Shown here one piece after another: positions 16,371 to 25,601 of a DNA stretch of 64,000 bases; the stretch's first letter is position 1; the number at the start of each line of letters is the position of its first letter. Origin of the DNA: an uncultured Oscillospiraceae bacterium (lineage in GTDB: Bacteria > Bacillota > Clostridia > Oscillospirales > Oscillospiraceae); the NCBI GenBank assembly GCA_910587645.1, contig CAJUNA010000005.1, forward strand, positions 1 through 64,000. Direction: 5' to 3'. A model generated the notes under the pieces. The model saw only the letters and a list, made by a program, of their open reading frames with translations. It did not search any database and was not told the DNA's origin. The translations under genes were made by a program, and so were the position numbers.

Positions 16371-16991
16371 TCAGCCCTCCGTCCCCATCATTTCCCGCAG
16401 CCTTTCCAGCAGATGCCCCGCTGCGTAGTAAGTGGTTTCATACCGCATAAACGCCAGCGTCCGCCTGTCCCACATGATCTTGAGCACGGGGCCGAACTCA
16501 TCGTCCCCGTCCCAGAATTGCAGCATCACGGGAAAGAAGTCAAACAGGGGAATGGTATACGATACATCCCCCACCTTTCCCGGCGAACCGCCCAGCCGCT
16601 CGCAGGCGTCCCGCAGCTCCCGGCACCGCCCGGCAAAGGCCTTCGCGCTGCCGTCAAAGAGGTTCCCGCCCAGGTAAGCGGTTTTCGTGACGCCATCCAG
16701 GTCATTGACCCGCACAAACTCCCCGCTGAGGCGGCAGTCCTCCTTCGACCCGCACAGCACGTCAAAGATGGTCATGACCTCGTTAAACCCGGCGTGTTCC
16801 AGCCCCGGCAGCCGCTCCACCCGCCCGGTTTTCCGGTTAATGCGGTACTCCCGGGCGGCGAAGCGGATGTAGAGGAATCCCTCATCGCTGTCCAGCCGGA
16901 ATTTTCGGATCATGGCCTCCTGGTCGTACCCGGCAAAGGCCCCTTCCACCCGGTCGCGGGTAATGTCATAATTAGACTTGCGTTTTTCCAT
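16371..16991 (-). CDS. DUF3786-type protein
   Basis: The 206-residue soluble protein matches what I recall of DUF3786. The recognisable part is the C-terminal half: SYTIPLFDFFPVMLQFWDGD, DEFGP, LKIMWDRRTLAFMRYETTYY and AAGHLLERL. Such proteins occur in anaerobes, sometimes near corrinoid or molybdenum proteins, but the function is unknown. The ATG at 16991 has AGGAGG 6 bp upstream, directly after the terminator of the preceding operon, so it may be read through weakly or have its own promoter. Confidence 0.7.
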   Translation of the reverse strand: MEKRKSNYDITRDRVEGAFAGYDQEAMIRKFRLDSDEGFLYIRFAAREYRINRKTGRVERLPGLEHAGFNEVMTIFDVLCGSKEDCRLSGEFVRVNDLDGVTKTAYLGGNLFDGSAKAFAGRCRELRDACERLGGSPGKVGDVSYTIPLFDFFPVMLQFWDGDDEFGPVLKIMWDRRTLAFMRYETTYYAAGHLLERLREMMGTEG

Positions 16992-17005
16992 CTCGAACCT
17001 CCTAA

Positions 17006-17040
17006 AAGGCCCGTGGGTTTTCTGCAAACCCACGGGCCTT
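17006..17040. terminator. Strong terminator between the isomerase and DUF3786 genes
   Basis: A 15-bp perfect stem (17006-17020 with 17026-17040, loop TCTGC). On the minus strand it is followed by TTTT and then by the DUF3786 ribosome-binding site. Confidence 0.85.
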
Positions 17041-17044
17041 GTTT

Positions 17045-18523
17045 TCATTGAAACGGGTTTTCCCCGGGATAGGGCAGGCTGGCGGGCTGATTATAGGCAA
17101 TGTCCTGGATACCCAGGTACTTAAACACCTCAAACAGCGCCTTCCCCCAGTGGCCGAAGGCCACGGCCCCATGGTGGGGATACCGCTTTGCGATCAGCAC
17201 ATGGCGGTAGAACCGGTCCATTTCCGGGATGGCGAAGGCCCCGATAGACCCGAAGCTCTCGCAGTCCACATCCAGCACCGCCCCCTGGGCCACATAGGCC
17301 CTAAGCTGTGTATCGGCCCCGGACTGAAGCCGGAAGAAGGTAATGTCTCCCGCCTTAATATTCCCCTCCATTGTCCCCCGGGTAATATCCGGCTCCGGCA
17401 GATCCGGCTCCAGGTCCCGTTTCATAATGAGCTGATAGCCCATATGGGGATTTTTCAGCAGGGCGCAGGAGGTATTTCCGCAGTGGAAACCCATAAAGGT
17501 CTCGTTCAGCCGGCAGCTATATTTGCCCCGGATGCCCTTTTCATAAATCGCCGCAGGCACGGTATTGTTAATATCCAGCAGGGTAGTTGGCGTACCGGAC
17601 ACGCAAGTGCCTATGTACTCGCTGAGCGCCCCATAGATATCCACCTCGCATGCCACGGGGATCCCCCGCGCCGCCAGGCGGCTGTTGACGTAGCAGGGCA
17701 CAAACTTGAACTCGGTCTGGAACGCGGGCCAGCACTTGTTGGCAAAAGCCACATACTGTCTCGTCCCCTTATGCTCCTCCATCCAGTCCAGCAGGGTCAG
17801 TTCATACTGGGCCAGCCGGGGCAGGACGCCCCCATAGGGATTGTTCCCGCCCAATTCCGCTTCCATCTCCGCGATTTTGGTGGGGATGCGCCCATCGCCC
17901 GCATGCTTGTTGTAGGCAGCCAGCAGATCCAGCTCGGAGTTCTCCTCCACCGCCACCCCCAGGTCATACAGGGCCTTAATAGGCGCGTTGCAGGCCAGGA
18001 AGTCATCGGGCCTGGGGCCGAAGGTAATGACCTTCAGCCCCTTCAGCCCCAGAATAGCCCGTGCGATCGGCACAAACTCCCGGATTTTCTCCGCCAGCTC
18101 CCCGGCGGTCCCCACGGGGTATTCCGGAATATAGGCGGTTTTCCCCCGCAGCCCCAGGTTATAGGAGCAGTTGAGCATACCGCAGTAGGCGTCGCCCCGC
18201 CCGTCGTGGAGGTCGCCGTCGCCCTCAGCGGCGGCCACATACATAATAGGCCCATGGAACCACTGCGCGAGCAAGGTTTCGGGCGTCTCCGGCCCAAAGT
18301 TGCCCAGGAACACCACCAGCGCGTTGACGCCGTTGGCCTTCACATCCCGGACGGCCTCCTTCGCCTGCACTTCGTTCTCCACAATCACGGGGCATTCATA
18401 AAGCCCCCCGCCATAAGCCGCCTTCAGCGTCTCCCGCCGCCGCCGGCTGAGGGAAGCGGGAAAGCAGGAGCGGGACACGGCAATCACGCCCAGCTTGACT
18501 TCCGGAATATTGCACAGTTCCAT
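17045..18523 (-). CDS. L-fucose/L-arabinose isomerase-like protein
   Basis: The 492-residue protein looks like the FucI/AraA-fold family of sugar isomerases. Family-like traits are NALVVFLGNFGPETPE (Rossmann-like N-terminal part), AAAEGDGDLHDGRGDAY, CWPAFQTEFKFVPCYVNSRLAARGIPVACEVDIYG, and a late H-containing region (HHGAVAFGHWGKALFEV). It ends a run of same-strand genes downstream of the GH38 mannosidase (22-bp gap). Its substrate may be fucose or another deoxysugar or ketose released from glycans; this is inferred from context. AGGAGG precedes the ATG. Confidence 0.75.
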   Translation of the reverse strand: MELCNIPEVKLGVIAVSRSCFPASLSRRRRETLKAAYGGGLYECPVIVENEVQAKEAVRDVKANGVNALVVFLGNFGPETPETLLAQWFHGPIMYVAAAEGDGDLHDGRGDAYCGMLNCSYNLGLRGKTAYIPEYPVGTAGELAEKIREFVPIARAILGLKGLKVITFGPRPDDFLACNAPIKALYDLGVAVEENSELDLLAAYNKHAGDGRIPTKIAEMEAELGGNNPYGGVLPRLAQYELTLLDWMEEHKGTRQYVAFANKCWPAFQTEFKFVPCYVNSRLAARGIPVACEVDIYGALSEYIGTCVSGTPTTLLDINNTVPAAIYEKGIRGKYSCRLNETFMGFHCGNTSCALLKNPHMGYQLIMKRDLEPDLPEPDITRGTMEGNIKAGDITFFRLQSGADTQLRAYVAQGAVLDVDCESFGSIGAFAIPEMDRFYRHVLIAKRYPHHGAVAFGHWGKALFEVFKYLGIQDIAYNQPASLPYPGENPFQ

Positions 18524-18545
18524 ATTACGCTGCCTCCTACATTTA

Positions 18546-21500
18546 TTACTTCAGCAGAATGGTCTTGATCTCGTAGGGCTTGGTGAGGAAGCATACCTTG
18601 CCGTCCACCACGGGCAGCTCCTCCTCAACCTCTTCCAGCAGGTTGCAGCTATAAGCCTTCGCGGTGCCTGCGGGTACATGGAGGACGGTCTTTGTCCGGG
18701 CGTTCTCGCTTTCGTAGAGCCGCAGCACGGTACCGTCCCCATTTTCCGCCTGCTTGACGGTCTCCAGCACCACGTTCTTCTGCTCCACGGAAGCCAGGGA
18801 GAACGCTTCCCCGGGCCGTCCGGCGTCCAAAGCCCTGGCGGGCTGGTTAAGGAAGTAGCTCTCCCGCACGGTTCCGGCGTCCCGCCAAGACCCGGCGTGG
18901 GGATAGAGGGCATAGGTAAACACATGCTCCTCCTGGTCGGCCACAGGGTTTGGCTCAATGCCGGACTTGATAAGGGTCAGGCTGACCACGCCGTCCCGGA
19001 CGCTGTGGCCGTACTTGCAGTCGTTGAGCAGGCTCACGCCGTAATGCCCCTCGGAAAAGTCCATCCACTTCTGCCCGCAGACCTCAAACCGGGCCTTATC
19101 CCAACTGGTATTGGTGTGGACTTTCCGGGTCAGGTTGCCGAACTGAATCTCGAAGGTGGCCTCATCGCTGTGGATGTCCACCGGGAACTCGGCCTTGAGC
19201 AAATGCTGGTGCTGCTTCCAATCCACCCAGGTCTCAAAGTCGATCCGCCGGGAGTTGGCATAGAAGCAGACCTTCTGCTTAACGGTAGTCAGGCTGATCT
19301 TGTATTCCAGTTCCACCGCGGCCCGCACCGGGCCATCCTCCACCCAGGTCATCTTGACCAGATGATCCACCGGCCAGGACTTCTCGGTATAGAACATATC
19401 AATATCCCAGTTATCGTAATAAATGGGCTTATCCTCGAACATCCGCAGCATGTTGGCGGCCTTCCCCGCCTGCACCAGCTCCCGGTCGTTCTCCTTGTCG
19501 AACAGGGAGGAGAGATGCCCGTGGTCATCGAAAGCCACCCGGTAGAAGGGCGTCTCGATATGCCGCTCATCCGTCCGGGCAAAGGGGCTGGCCGCGGCCC
19601 CGGCGTTGGCCTTGGCGAAGGTCTTCCACCCCTTGGCGGGAAGCCCTTCCACGAAAGCCACCGCGCCGCCGCTGGTCTTCTGCACAGGGAATACCCGGCC
19701 ATTTTCATCGCACAGCGCCGCCGCGCTGGTCTCACCCAGCTCCACAACGCCATCCCGGGCGAAGCCGGTGGTATTGAACACGGTCACGCCCTCGCCCTGG
19801 CCCGCCAGGGCGGCCAGCCGCTGGCGGAGCAGCTCCCCGGCGGTCTCCGCGATTTCCGCGTACTCCCGCTTGGTAACCTCATAGACCTCATGGATGGAGG
19901 AACCAGGCAGGATATCATGGAACTGGTTAATCAGCACGGTTTTCCACATCCGGTCCAGCTCCGCCGCCGGATACGGGAACTGCTTCGCGGCCAGCACGGA
20001 AGCCAGCTCCAAATCCATCAGCAGCAGCTCGCTCTTGCGGTTCCCCCGCTTATTGCGGGCCATGGAGGTATAGGTGCCGCGATGGTACTCGAAGTAGAAC
20101 TCGCCCTCCCAGGTCTCCAGCCGGGGATTATCCTTGACCCGCTCTTCCAGCTCCTCGAAGAACTTCCGGGAGAATTCCTGGCGCACCTTGGGGATGCCGC
20201 GTACGCCCTTTTCCATACGGACGGAGGTTTCCAGCATTTCCCGGGTGGGGCCGCCGCCGCCATCGCCGTAGCCATAGGAGATCAGGATATCGTTATTGAT
20301 TTCCTTATTCTGGTAACGCTCCCAGCCGCCCATAATGGCGTCAGGATGGAGCATCCCGTTATAGGTGGTAAAGAAGTTGCTCACCGGCTGGCCGGTCCCC
20401 AGGGTGGTAATAAGGTGGGTCAGGACCTCAGTCCCATCAATCCCCCGCCACATCATGGTGTCGTTGGGCACCTTATCAATCTGGTTCCAGGAGAGCTTGG
20501 TGGTCATAAAGTAGTCCACGCCGGACTTCTTCATAATCTGGGGCAGCGCGCCGGAGTAGCCGAACACATCAGGCAGCCAGAGGATCCGGTTGTCCACGCC
20601 GAACTCCTCCTTAAAGAACCGCTTCCCGTGCATAAACTGCCGCACCAGGGACTCGCCGGAGGTCAGGTTGCAGTCTGGCTCCACCCAGGTGCCTCCTTCC
20701 GGCTCCCAGCGCCCCTCCCTGACCCGCTCCTTAAGCCGCTCATAGAGGGCGGGATAGCGTTCCTTCAGGAAGTAATACAGCACGGGCTGGCTGGACATAA
20801 AGCGGTAGCTGGGGAACTCCTCCATCAGCTTAAGGACGGTAGCGAAGCTGCGGACCACCTTCTCCTGGGTCTGGGCAACGGTCCACCACCACGCCACATC
20901 GATATGGGTATGGCCGATGCAGGTTGCCACCACGCCGTCCCAGCCGCCCATCTTCTCATAGAGGTTTTCGGTCACATAGGCCTGGGCCTTTTCCAGGGAG
21001 GCATAGAACCCTTCGGAATACGGCTCCCGCAAATCCAGCAGGTTGATGGTATCATTGAGCACAGTCTGAATCGCCAGCCGGTTCTGGCCATCCTCCTGCA
21101 TCCGGGAGAAGGCCCGCAGGGGAACCTGCAAGTCCCAATACAGCCGGTTGATCGCTTCATCCTGCTCATAAAGCTCCACCAGGAAGCGGAACTCGGAGTG
21201 GAGGGTGCCGGTATAGGCCTGGATGTCCACCCGGAGCTTTTCCCCGGCGGGGGCGTGTTCAAAGAGCCGGACTTCCCGGTGGTTCATATCCAGCCCCTGG
21301 GTTTCCTTCCCGTTGAGGAACAGGAGGAACTGGGGATTCTTCCCATCGTCCCACTCCTCAATTTGGGTCCGGACCTTCATCCAGACGGACTTCCCCTCCA
21401 GGTTATCAGGGATTACGATATCCCCCCGGAACCAGTAGTGCTCATCCGGCCCATACCAGTGCATGGTATTCCCATCGAAGCTCTCCCAAGCCTCCCCCTC

Positions 21501-21632
21501 GGCGTCCGCCTGGGAGGGGTAGAGGAAGAAGCCCTTTTTATACTGCCAGTCCGTCACAGGCTGGACATTGCGGATGCGCAGCTTGTTCAAATTATCGCAG
21601 ATGACTTGAATCCGCTTATCAATAAAATACAT
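18546..21632 (-). CDS. GH38 alpha-mannosidase
   Basis: The 1028-residue enzyme has the GH38 metal and catalytic motifs: CIGHTHIDVAWWW (His/Asp zinc ligands), EGGTWVEPDCNLTSGE, ILWLPDVFGYSGALPQI (catalytic nucleophile Asp) and a downstream helical/beta-sandwich region. The N-terminal about 280 residues form the extension typical of type II bacterial alpha-mannosidases. No signal peptide is present, so it should act in the cytoplasm on imported oligosaccharides. It clips alpha-linked mannose, here probably from N-glycan fragments. The gene lies between GH130 upstream and the isomerase-like gene downstream, all on the minus strand. GAGGAG precedes the ATG. Confidence 0.95.
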   Translation of the reverse strand: MYFIDKRIQVICDNLNKLRIRNVQPVTDWQYKKGFFLYPSQADAEGEAWESFDGNTMHWYGPDEHYWFRGDIVIPDNLEGKSVWMKVRTQIEEWDDGKNPQFLLFLNGKETQGLDMNHREVRLFEHAPAGEKLRVDIQAYTGTLHSEFRFLVELYEQDEAINRLYWDLQVPLRAFSRMQEDGQNRLAIQTVLNDTINLLDLREPYSEGFYASLEKAQAYVTENLYEKMGGWDGVVATCIGHTHIDVAWWWTVAQTQEKVVRSFATVLKLMEEFPSYRFMSSQPVLYYFLKERYPALYERLKERVREGRWEPEGGTWVEPDCNLTSGESLVRQFMHGKRFFKEEFGVDNRILWLPDVFGYSGALPQIMKKSGVDYFMTTKLSWNQIDKVPNDTMMWRGIDGTEVLTHLITTLGTGQPVSNFFTTYNGMLHPDAIMGGWERYQNKEINNDILISYGYGDGGGGPTREMLETSVRMEKGVRGIPKVRQEFSRKFFEELEERVKDNPRLETWEGEFYFEYHRGTYTSMARNKRGNRKSELLLMDLELASVLAAKQFPYPAAELDRMWKTVLINQFHDILPGSSIHEVYEVTKREYAEIAETAGELLRQRLAALAGQGEGVTVFNTTGFARDGVVELGETSAAALCDENGRVFPVQKTSGGAVAFVEGLPAKGWKTFAKANAGAAASPFARTDERHIETPFYRVAFDDHGHLSSLFDKENDRELVQAGKAANMLRMFEDKPIYYDNWDIDMFYTEKSWPVDHLVKMTWVEDGPVRAAVELEYKISLTTVKQKVCFYANSRRIDFETWVDWKQHQHLLKAEFPVDIHSDEATFEIQFGNLTRKVHTNTSWDKARFEVCGQKWMDFSEGHYGVSLLNDCKYGHSVRDGVVSLTLIKSGIEPNPVADQEEHVFTYALYPHAGSWRDAGTVRESYFLNQPARALDAGRPGEAFSLASVEQKNVVLETVKQAENGDGTVLRLYESENARTKTVLHVPAGTAKAYSCNLLEEVEEELPVVDGKVCFLTKPYEIKTILLK

Positions 21633-21692
21633 AGATGTGTTCTCCTCAGAAAAAGAGATAAATTTTTATAGTGCTGCCCTTCTGCCCCGGGG

Positions 21693-22682
21693 TTACAGGG
21701 AATTTTCCCTCATATACCCCAGCAGCTCATCTACGGTAGTAAACGCCAGGCCGGTAACCGTATCGGCACATCCGTAGTAAATGGCGATCCGCCCGGTACC
21801 CGCATCGGCCAGGGCAGCGCAGGGGAATACCACGTTAGGCACATCGCCCACGCACTCATACAGCTCATAGGGCGCCATGATATAATCCTTAGTCCGGCAA
21901 AGCACCTTCCAGGGCTGGTCACGGTCGAGCAGGGCGCAGCCCATGCGGTATACGTAGCCGTTGCAGGTGGTCAACACCCCGTGGTAGATCATCAGCCACC
22001 CCTCGTCCGTCTCAATAGGGATCGGGCCGGCGCCGATTTTCGTGGACTGCCAAGCGGATTCATCCCCCTTGACGGTGCTCATCACATGCCTATGGCATCC
22101 CCAGAACTTCAAATCAGGGCTCTGGCTGACGAACACATCGCCGAAAGGCGTATGCCCCGTATCACTGGGCCGCGAGAGCATCATATACATTCCATTGATC
22201 TTCCTGGGAAACATCACCCCATTGCGGTTGTAGGGCAAAAACGCGTTTTCCAGTTGATGGAAGCTCTCAAAATCCTCCGTCCAGCCCACGCCGATAGTCG
22301 GCCCATGATACCCGTTGCACCAGGTCACATAATACTTCCCATCCATCTCGCACACCCGGGGGTCATACCGGTACTCCCGCCGGATAATCTCCGGGTCGTC
22401 CCCCTGGAACACCACCGGCTCCTCCCGGATTTCCCAGTGGATGCCATCCTTGCTGAACCCCGGGAAAATGTCCATGCTCACCGACCGGCTGTCGCAACGG
22501 AACACCCCGGCGAAACCGTCCTTGTAGGGCACCACCGCGCTGTTGAAAACGGAGTTAGACCGTTTAAGCGCGTGGCGGCCAATGATCGGGTTGCCGGTAT
22601 AGCGCCACAAGGGCATGGAATATCCCTCCGGCTTGTCCTGCCAGGGCAGGTTAGGGATGGCGCTGCCAATCACTTTACTCAT
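21693..22682 (-). CDS. GH130 beta-1,4-mannoside phosphorylase family
   Basis: The 329-residue protein matches GH130 five-bladed propellers: RSNSVFNSAVVPYKDGFAG, DDPEI, YDPRVCEMDGKYYVTWCNGYHG, WQSTKIGAGPIPIETDEGWLMIYHGV and YIMAPYELYE near the end. GH130 enzymes use phosphate to split beta-mannosides and save ATP. With GH38 and GH20 alongside, the fitting activity is the Man-beta-1,4-GlcNAc phosphorylase of N-glycan catabolism. Beta-1,4-mannobiose phosphorylase is the alternative. It is cytoplasmic, with GAGGAGC upstream of the ATG. A MITE-like element separates it from the transporter genes. Confidence 0.88.
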   Translation of the reverse strand: MSKVIGSAIPNLPWQDKPEGYSMPLWRYTGNPIIGRHALKRSNSVFNSAVVPYKDGFAGVFRCDSRSVSMDIFPGFSKDGIHWEIREEPVVFQGDDPEIIRREYRYDPRVCEMDGKYYVTWCNGYHGPTIGVGWTEDFESFHQLENAFLPYNRNGVMFPRKINGMYMMLSRPSDTGHTPFGDVFVSQSPDLKFWGCHRHVMSTVKGDESAWQSTKIGAGPIPIETDEGWLMIYHGVLTTCNGYVYRMGCALLDRDQPWKVLCRTKDYIMAPYELYECVGDVPNVVFPCAALADAGTGRIAIYYGCADTVTGLAFTTVDELLGYMRENSL

Positions 22683-22713
22683 AGCTGCTCCTCATAATAA
22701 TACATAAAAATTT

Positions 22714-22939
22714 GAGGTATACATACTTTTTTCTTAAAAGAAAAAGTATCAAAAAAGAACTTTTGCCCCAGAGCCGGAACCCTCTGCGATTCCAAGGTTT
22801 CCGCCCGGTAACGGCGCCGCGCATCCCCCTTCGGGACCGCCTGGCTAAATGTCTCTATCGGCAGACTTTGGAAAAAGATAATGCCTGTGCGGTTCTTTTT
22901 TGATAGTCTTCACCTTCAAAAAGAAAGTATGTATACCTC
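22714..22939. mobile_element. MITE-like element with long imperfect terminal inverted repeats
   Basis: About 226 bp bounded by GAGGTATACATACTTT (from 22714) and its complement ending at 22939. The repeats extend inward with interruptions to TATCAAAAAAGAAC (22746-22762 region) and its complement near 22890-22905, giving about 45-bp arms. The about 120-bp centre has no ORF with a ribosome-binding site. No transposase is present, so it would be a non-autonomous element. No clear target-site duplication is seen. The alternative is a very large RNA hairpin in an intergenic region. Confidence 0.55.
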
Positions 22940-22952
22940 CGGTTTAATAAAG

Positions 22953-22992
22953 GGGGCTGCTGCTGCCTGGACGGCTGCAACAGCCCCTTTTT
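22953..22992. terminator. Terminator downstream of the sugar-binding lipoprotein gene
   Basis: Stem GGGGCTG (22953-22959) with CAGCCCC (22981-22987). It is flanked by a T run on the plus side and by TTTATT on the minus side. Confidence 0.65.
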
Positions 22993-23023
22993 TCAAAAGT
23001 TTTCGCTCAAATCAGGCGGGCAA

Positions 23024-24568
23024 TTACTTGCTGGCCAACCAAGCGTCGTACTGGGCCTGCACTTCGGCAACGACCTCATCGAAGCCGGAATCGCGCATAG
23101 CTGCCATCATAGCGGCCACATTGGCCTCCACGTCACCGGTACCGGTGTGGATAATGCCCTTGTACTCGTTGAAAATGGCCTGGCAAGCAGCGATCTTGTC
23201 AGCCACGTTGCTGTTGTCGAAGGAGAAGCCCATGGCGGGGGAACGGACGGCGTTCTCGTTCTGAATCAGGATTTCATCCACATAGGGGTTGACATCGCTG
23301 GTATCCTCGGGGGTCATGTGGATGGTCTTGCCCTGGGTGTAGGCGGCCAGGGTCCAGTCGGTGTTGATCTTGTGGACGCGCTGCTCAGTAGCCGTCTCGC
23401 CGTTTCTGGTCACTTCCATTTCCACATACTCGAAGTTCACGCCCTCTTCACCGTAAGCGAGCATATCGCGCAGCTTGGTATCGGTGTTAACCAGCTCGAT
23501 GAGCTTCAAGGCCTCCAGGGGATGGGCGGAGGAAGCGGAGATGCAGGCCATGGAACCCAGAGCGGTCTGGGTGGACAGAACAGGCTCGTTGTAGGTGGAA
23601 ACTACGACCTCGGCGCCGCGGCCATCGCCCCAGCCCTTAGCGGCGGCAGGCCAGCCCTGGGCGATGCCCACGCCGCACATGCCAGTCGCTTCGTTGGCGG
23701 TGGCGGCATCAGAGTTGATATAGCCGGCCTCCATCCACTGCTGGACGATCTTGTACTGATCCAGGACATCGGGCTGCTCATAGACGGCTACCACCTTATT
23801 GGAGCCATCGCGGTAGCTGACGCCCAGGGCAGACAGGCCCACGCCCATACCGTCATAGCGGTTCTCGGGGATGGCGGAGATGCCGTCCTTGTTCAGGAGC
23901 ATGGGGGCTTCGCCGGTGCCTTCCTTCAGGGCCTTAAGGGCGGCAGTCGCCTGATCGGTGGTGTGGACGTTAGCCCAGTCGGGATAGTAAGCCTCCACCT
24001 GCTCCTTGGTCCAGACAAAGAACTGCTGGGCGGCGCTGTCCTTGTAGGCGGGGATGCCGTAGATACGGCCGCCGATCTTGGTGGCTTCAATGAAGTCGGC
24101 GGGAATAGCCTCTTCGATACCCGGGCACTGGTCCAGCAGATCGGTGATATCGGCGAAAGCGCCCATCTTCACATCGTTGGCGTAGGTGCTGGCATCGGTG
24201 AACATGATGTCATAGGGCTCGTTGGTCTGGACGATCACGCTGCGGCGGTCGCCCCAGGGGCCCCAGGAGATGCACTGGATGTCCAGGTGCACGCCGATCT
24301 TCTCTTCCAGATAGGCGTTGACCTTCTCGGTCCAGGAAGCCAGGTTCGCCGGCTCGCCGCCGCCTACCTGGTACCAGGTGATGGTGGGGATGTCGCCGTC
24401 AGCGGCAGGCGTGGGGGCAGGGGTGTCGCCGCCGCTGGGTTCCTGGGCGTCGGGCTGGGAATCGCCGTTGTTGGGCGTCTGGCTGCCATCGCCGCCGCAG
24501 GCGGTCAGCATAGCCAGCATCATCATGCCGGCCAGCAGCAGAGCAAGGACTTTTTTCATCTTCTTCAT
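23024..24568 (-). CDS. Extracellular sugar-binding lipoprotein of an LplA-type ABC importer
   Basis: The 514-residue protein has a lipoprotein signal (MKKMKKVLALLLAGMMMLA then LTACGG, lipidated Cys near residue 25) and an acidic Gly/Pro/Asp linker. The solute-binding domain belongs to the large LplA-type, oligosaccharide-binding group. Two LplC/LplB permeases lie directly upstream. No ATPase gene is in the cluster, so a shared MsmX-like ATPase encoded elsewhere is expected. The ligand is probably an N-glycan-derived oligosaccharide given the enzymes around it. AGGAGG fixes the ATG at 24568; the ATG 21 codons earlier lacks one. Confidence 0.88.
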   Translation of the reverse strand: MKKMKKVLALLLAGMMMLAMLTACGGDGSQTPNNGDSQPDAQEPSGGDTPAPTPAADGDIPTITWYQVGGGEPANLASWTEKVNAYLEEKIGVHLDIQCISWGPWGDRRSVIVQTNEPYDIMFTDASTYANDVKMGAFADITDLLDQCPGIEEAIPADFIEATKIGGRIYGIPAYKDSAAQQFFVWTKEQVEAYYPDWANVHTTDQATAALKALKEGTGEAPMLLNKDGISAIPENRYDGMGVGLSALGVSYRDGSNKVVAVYEQPDVLDQYKIVQQWMEAGYINSDAATANEATGMCGVGIAQGWPAAAKGWGDGRGAEVVVSTYNEPVLSTQTALGSMACISASSAHPLEALKLIELVNTDTKLRDMLAYGEEGVNFEYVEMEVTRNGETATEQRVHKINTDWTLAAYTQGKTIHMTPEDTSDVNPYVDEILIQNENAVRSPAMGFSFDNSNVADKIAACQAIFNEYKGIIHTGTGDVEANVAAMMAAMRDSGFDEVVAEVQAQYDAWLASK

Positions 24569-24644
24569 GGTTTTCCTCCTAGTTAATAGAATGTGCATGT
24601 TATTTTTATCAAATGGCAGGCTGCCATTCAATAACGATAAGAAA

Positions 24645-25589
24645 TTAACCCTTCACCGCGCCCACCGTCAGGCCAGAGATAAAGTATCTCTGGAAGAAGG
24701 GGTACACGCAGGCAATCGGCACAGCTACTACGAAAGCGATAGCCATGCGCACGCTCTCCTGGGGCATATTCTTCTTCAAGTCGGAGATAGACAGGCCCGC
24801 GGAGGGGTTTTTGGTCAGGAATTCCAGATTGTTCTGCATCTTATCCAGCATGGCCTGGAGGGAGAGCAGGTTGTCGTTGCTGATATACAGCTTGGCCTGG
24901 AACCAGTCGTTCCAGTAGCCAAAAGCCAGGAACAGGCCGATCGTAGCCAGCACAGGCTTGGAAATCGGCAGGATAATCCGGAAAAACACCGTCCACTGGC
25001 TGGCTCCGTCAATCTTGGCGGACTCGATGATGCCATCGGGGATGGTCGTCCTAAAGAAGGTACGGGCAATGGTCACGTTAAAGCTGGACACCGCCAGTGG
25101 CAGGATCAGGACCCACATGGTATCGCTCATGTGCAGCACTTGGGAGATCACCACGTAGGAGGCCGCCATACCGCCGCCAAAGACCATGGGGATAAACACC
25201 AGAATGGTCAAAAAGTTATTCAGCTTGTGCTCCGTCCGGGACAGGACATAGCCCATCAGCGCGGTGAGCATCACGCCCAGGCAGGTACCCAGGGCGGTAA
25301 CGTACACAGACACCCACAGGGCATGGAGGATGGTCTGCCGCTGGCTCCACAGGTACTTGTACGCCTCGCCGGAGAAGGTCCGGGCGGTAACAAAGAACTG
25401 ATACCCCTCCGTACGGATCACGTTTTTGTCCGTAATGGAGATCATGAAAATGAAAATAATGGGCAGGAAACAGGCCAGGGCTACAATGACGAACATCAGG
25501 TTCAGCAGGAAGTTGGTCGCCGGCTTGATCCGGTTCAGGCGGCTGAGGGTGTTGCCGCTAACGGCCTTGGCTTTTTGATTTTTACTCAT
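24645..25589 (-). CDS. Carbohydrate ABC transporter permease, LplC/AraQ type
   Basis: The 314-residue inner-membrane permease has six predicted helices and the EAA loop (SAKIDGASQWTVFFRIILPISKPV). A long N-terminal helix follows a Lys-rich start. It pairs with the LplB-type permease encoded 12 bp upstream and feeds the lipoprotein encoded downstream. AGGAGG precedes the ATG. Confidence 0.92.
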   Translation of the reverse strand: MSKNQKAKAVSGNTLSRLNRIKPATNFLLNLMFVIVALACFLPIIFIFMISITDKNVIRTEGYQFFVTARTFSGEAYKYLWSQRQTILHALWVSVYVTALGTCLGVMLTALMGYVLSRTEHKLNNFLTILVFIPMVFGGGMAASYVVISQVLHMSDTMWVLILPLAVSSFNVTIARTFFRTTIPDGIIESAKIDGASQWTVFFRIILPISKPVLATIGLFLAFGYWNDWFQAKLYISNDNLLSLQAMLDKMQNNLEFLTKNPSAGLSISDLKKNMPQESVRMAIAFVVAVPIACVYPFFQRYFISGLTVGAVKG

Positions 25590-25601
25590 GTCGCCACCTC
25601 C

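Noticed and set aside
18495..21671. A 1058-codon open frame on the plus strand
   Set aside because: It is fully antisense to the GH38 gene, has no ribosome-binding site and has a low-complexity His/Gly/Leu composition. Such frames arise from codon bias in GC-rich genes.
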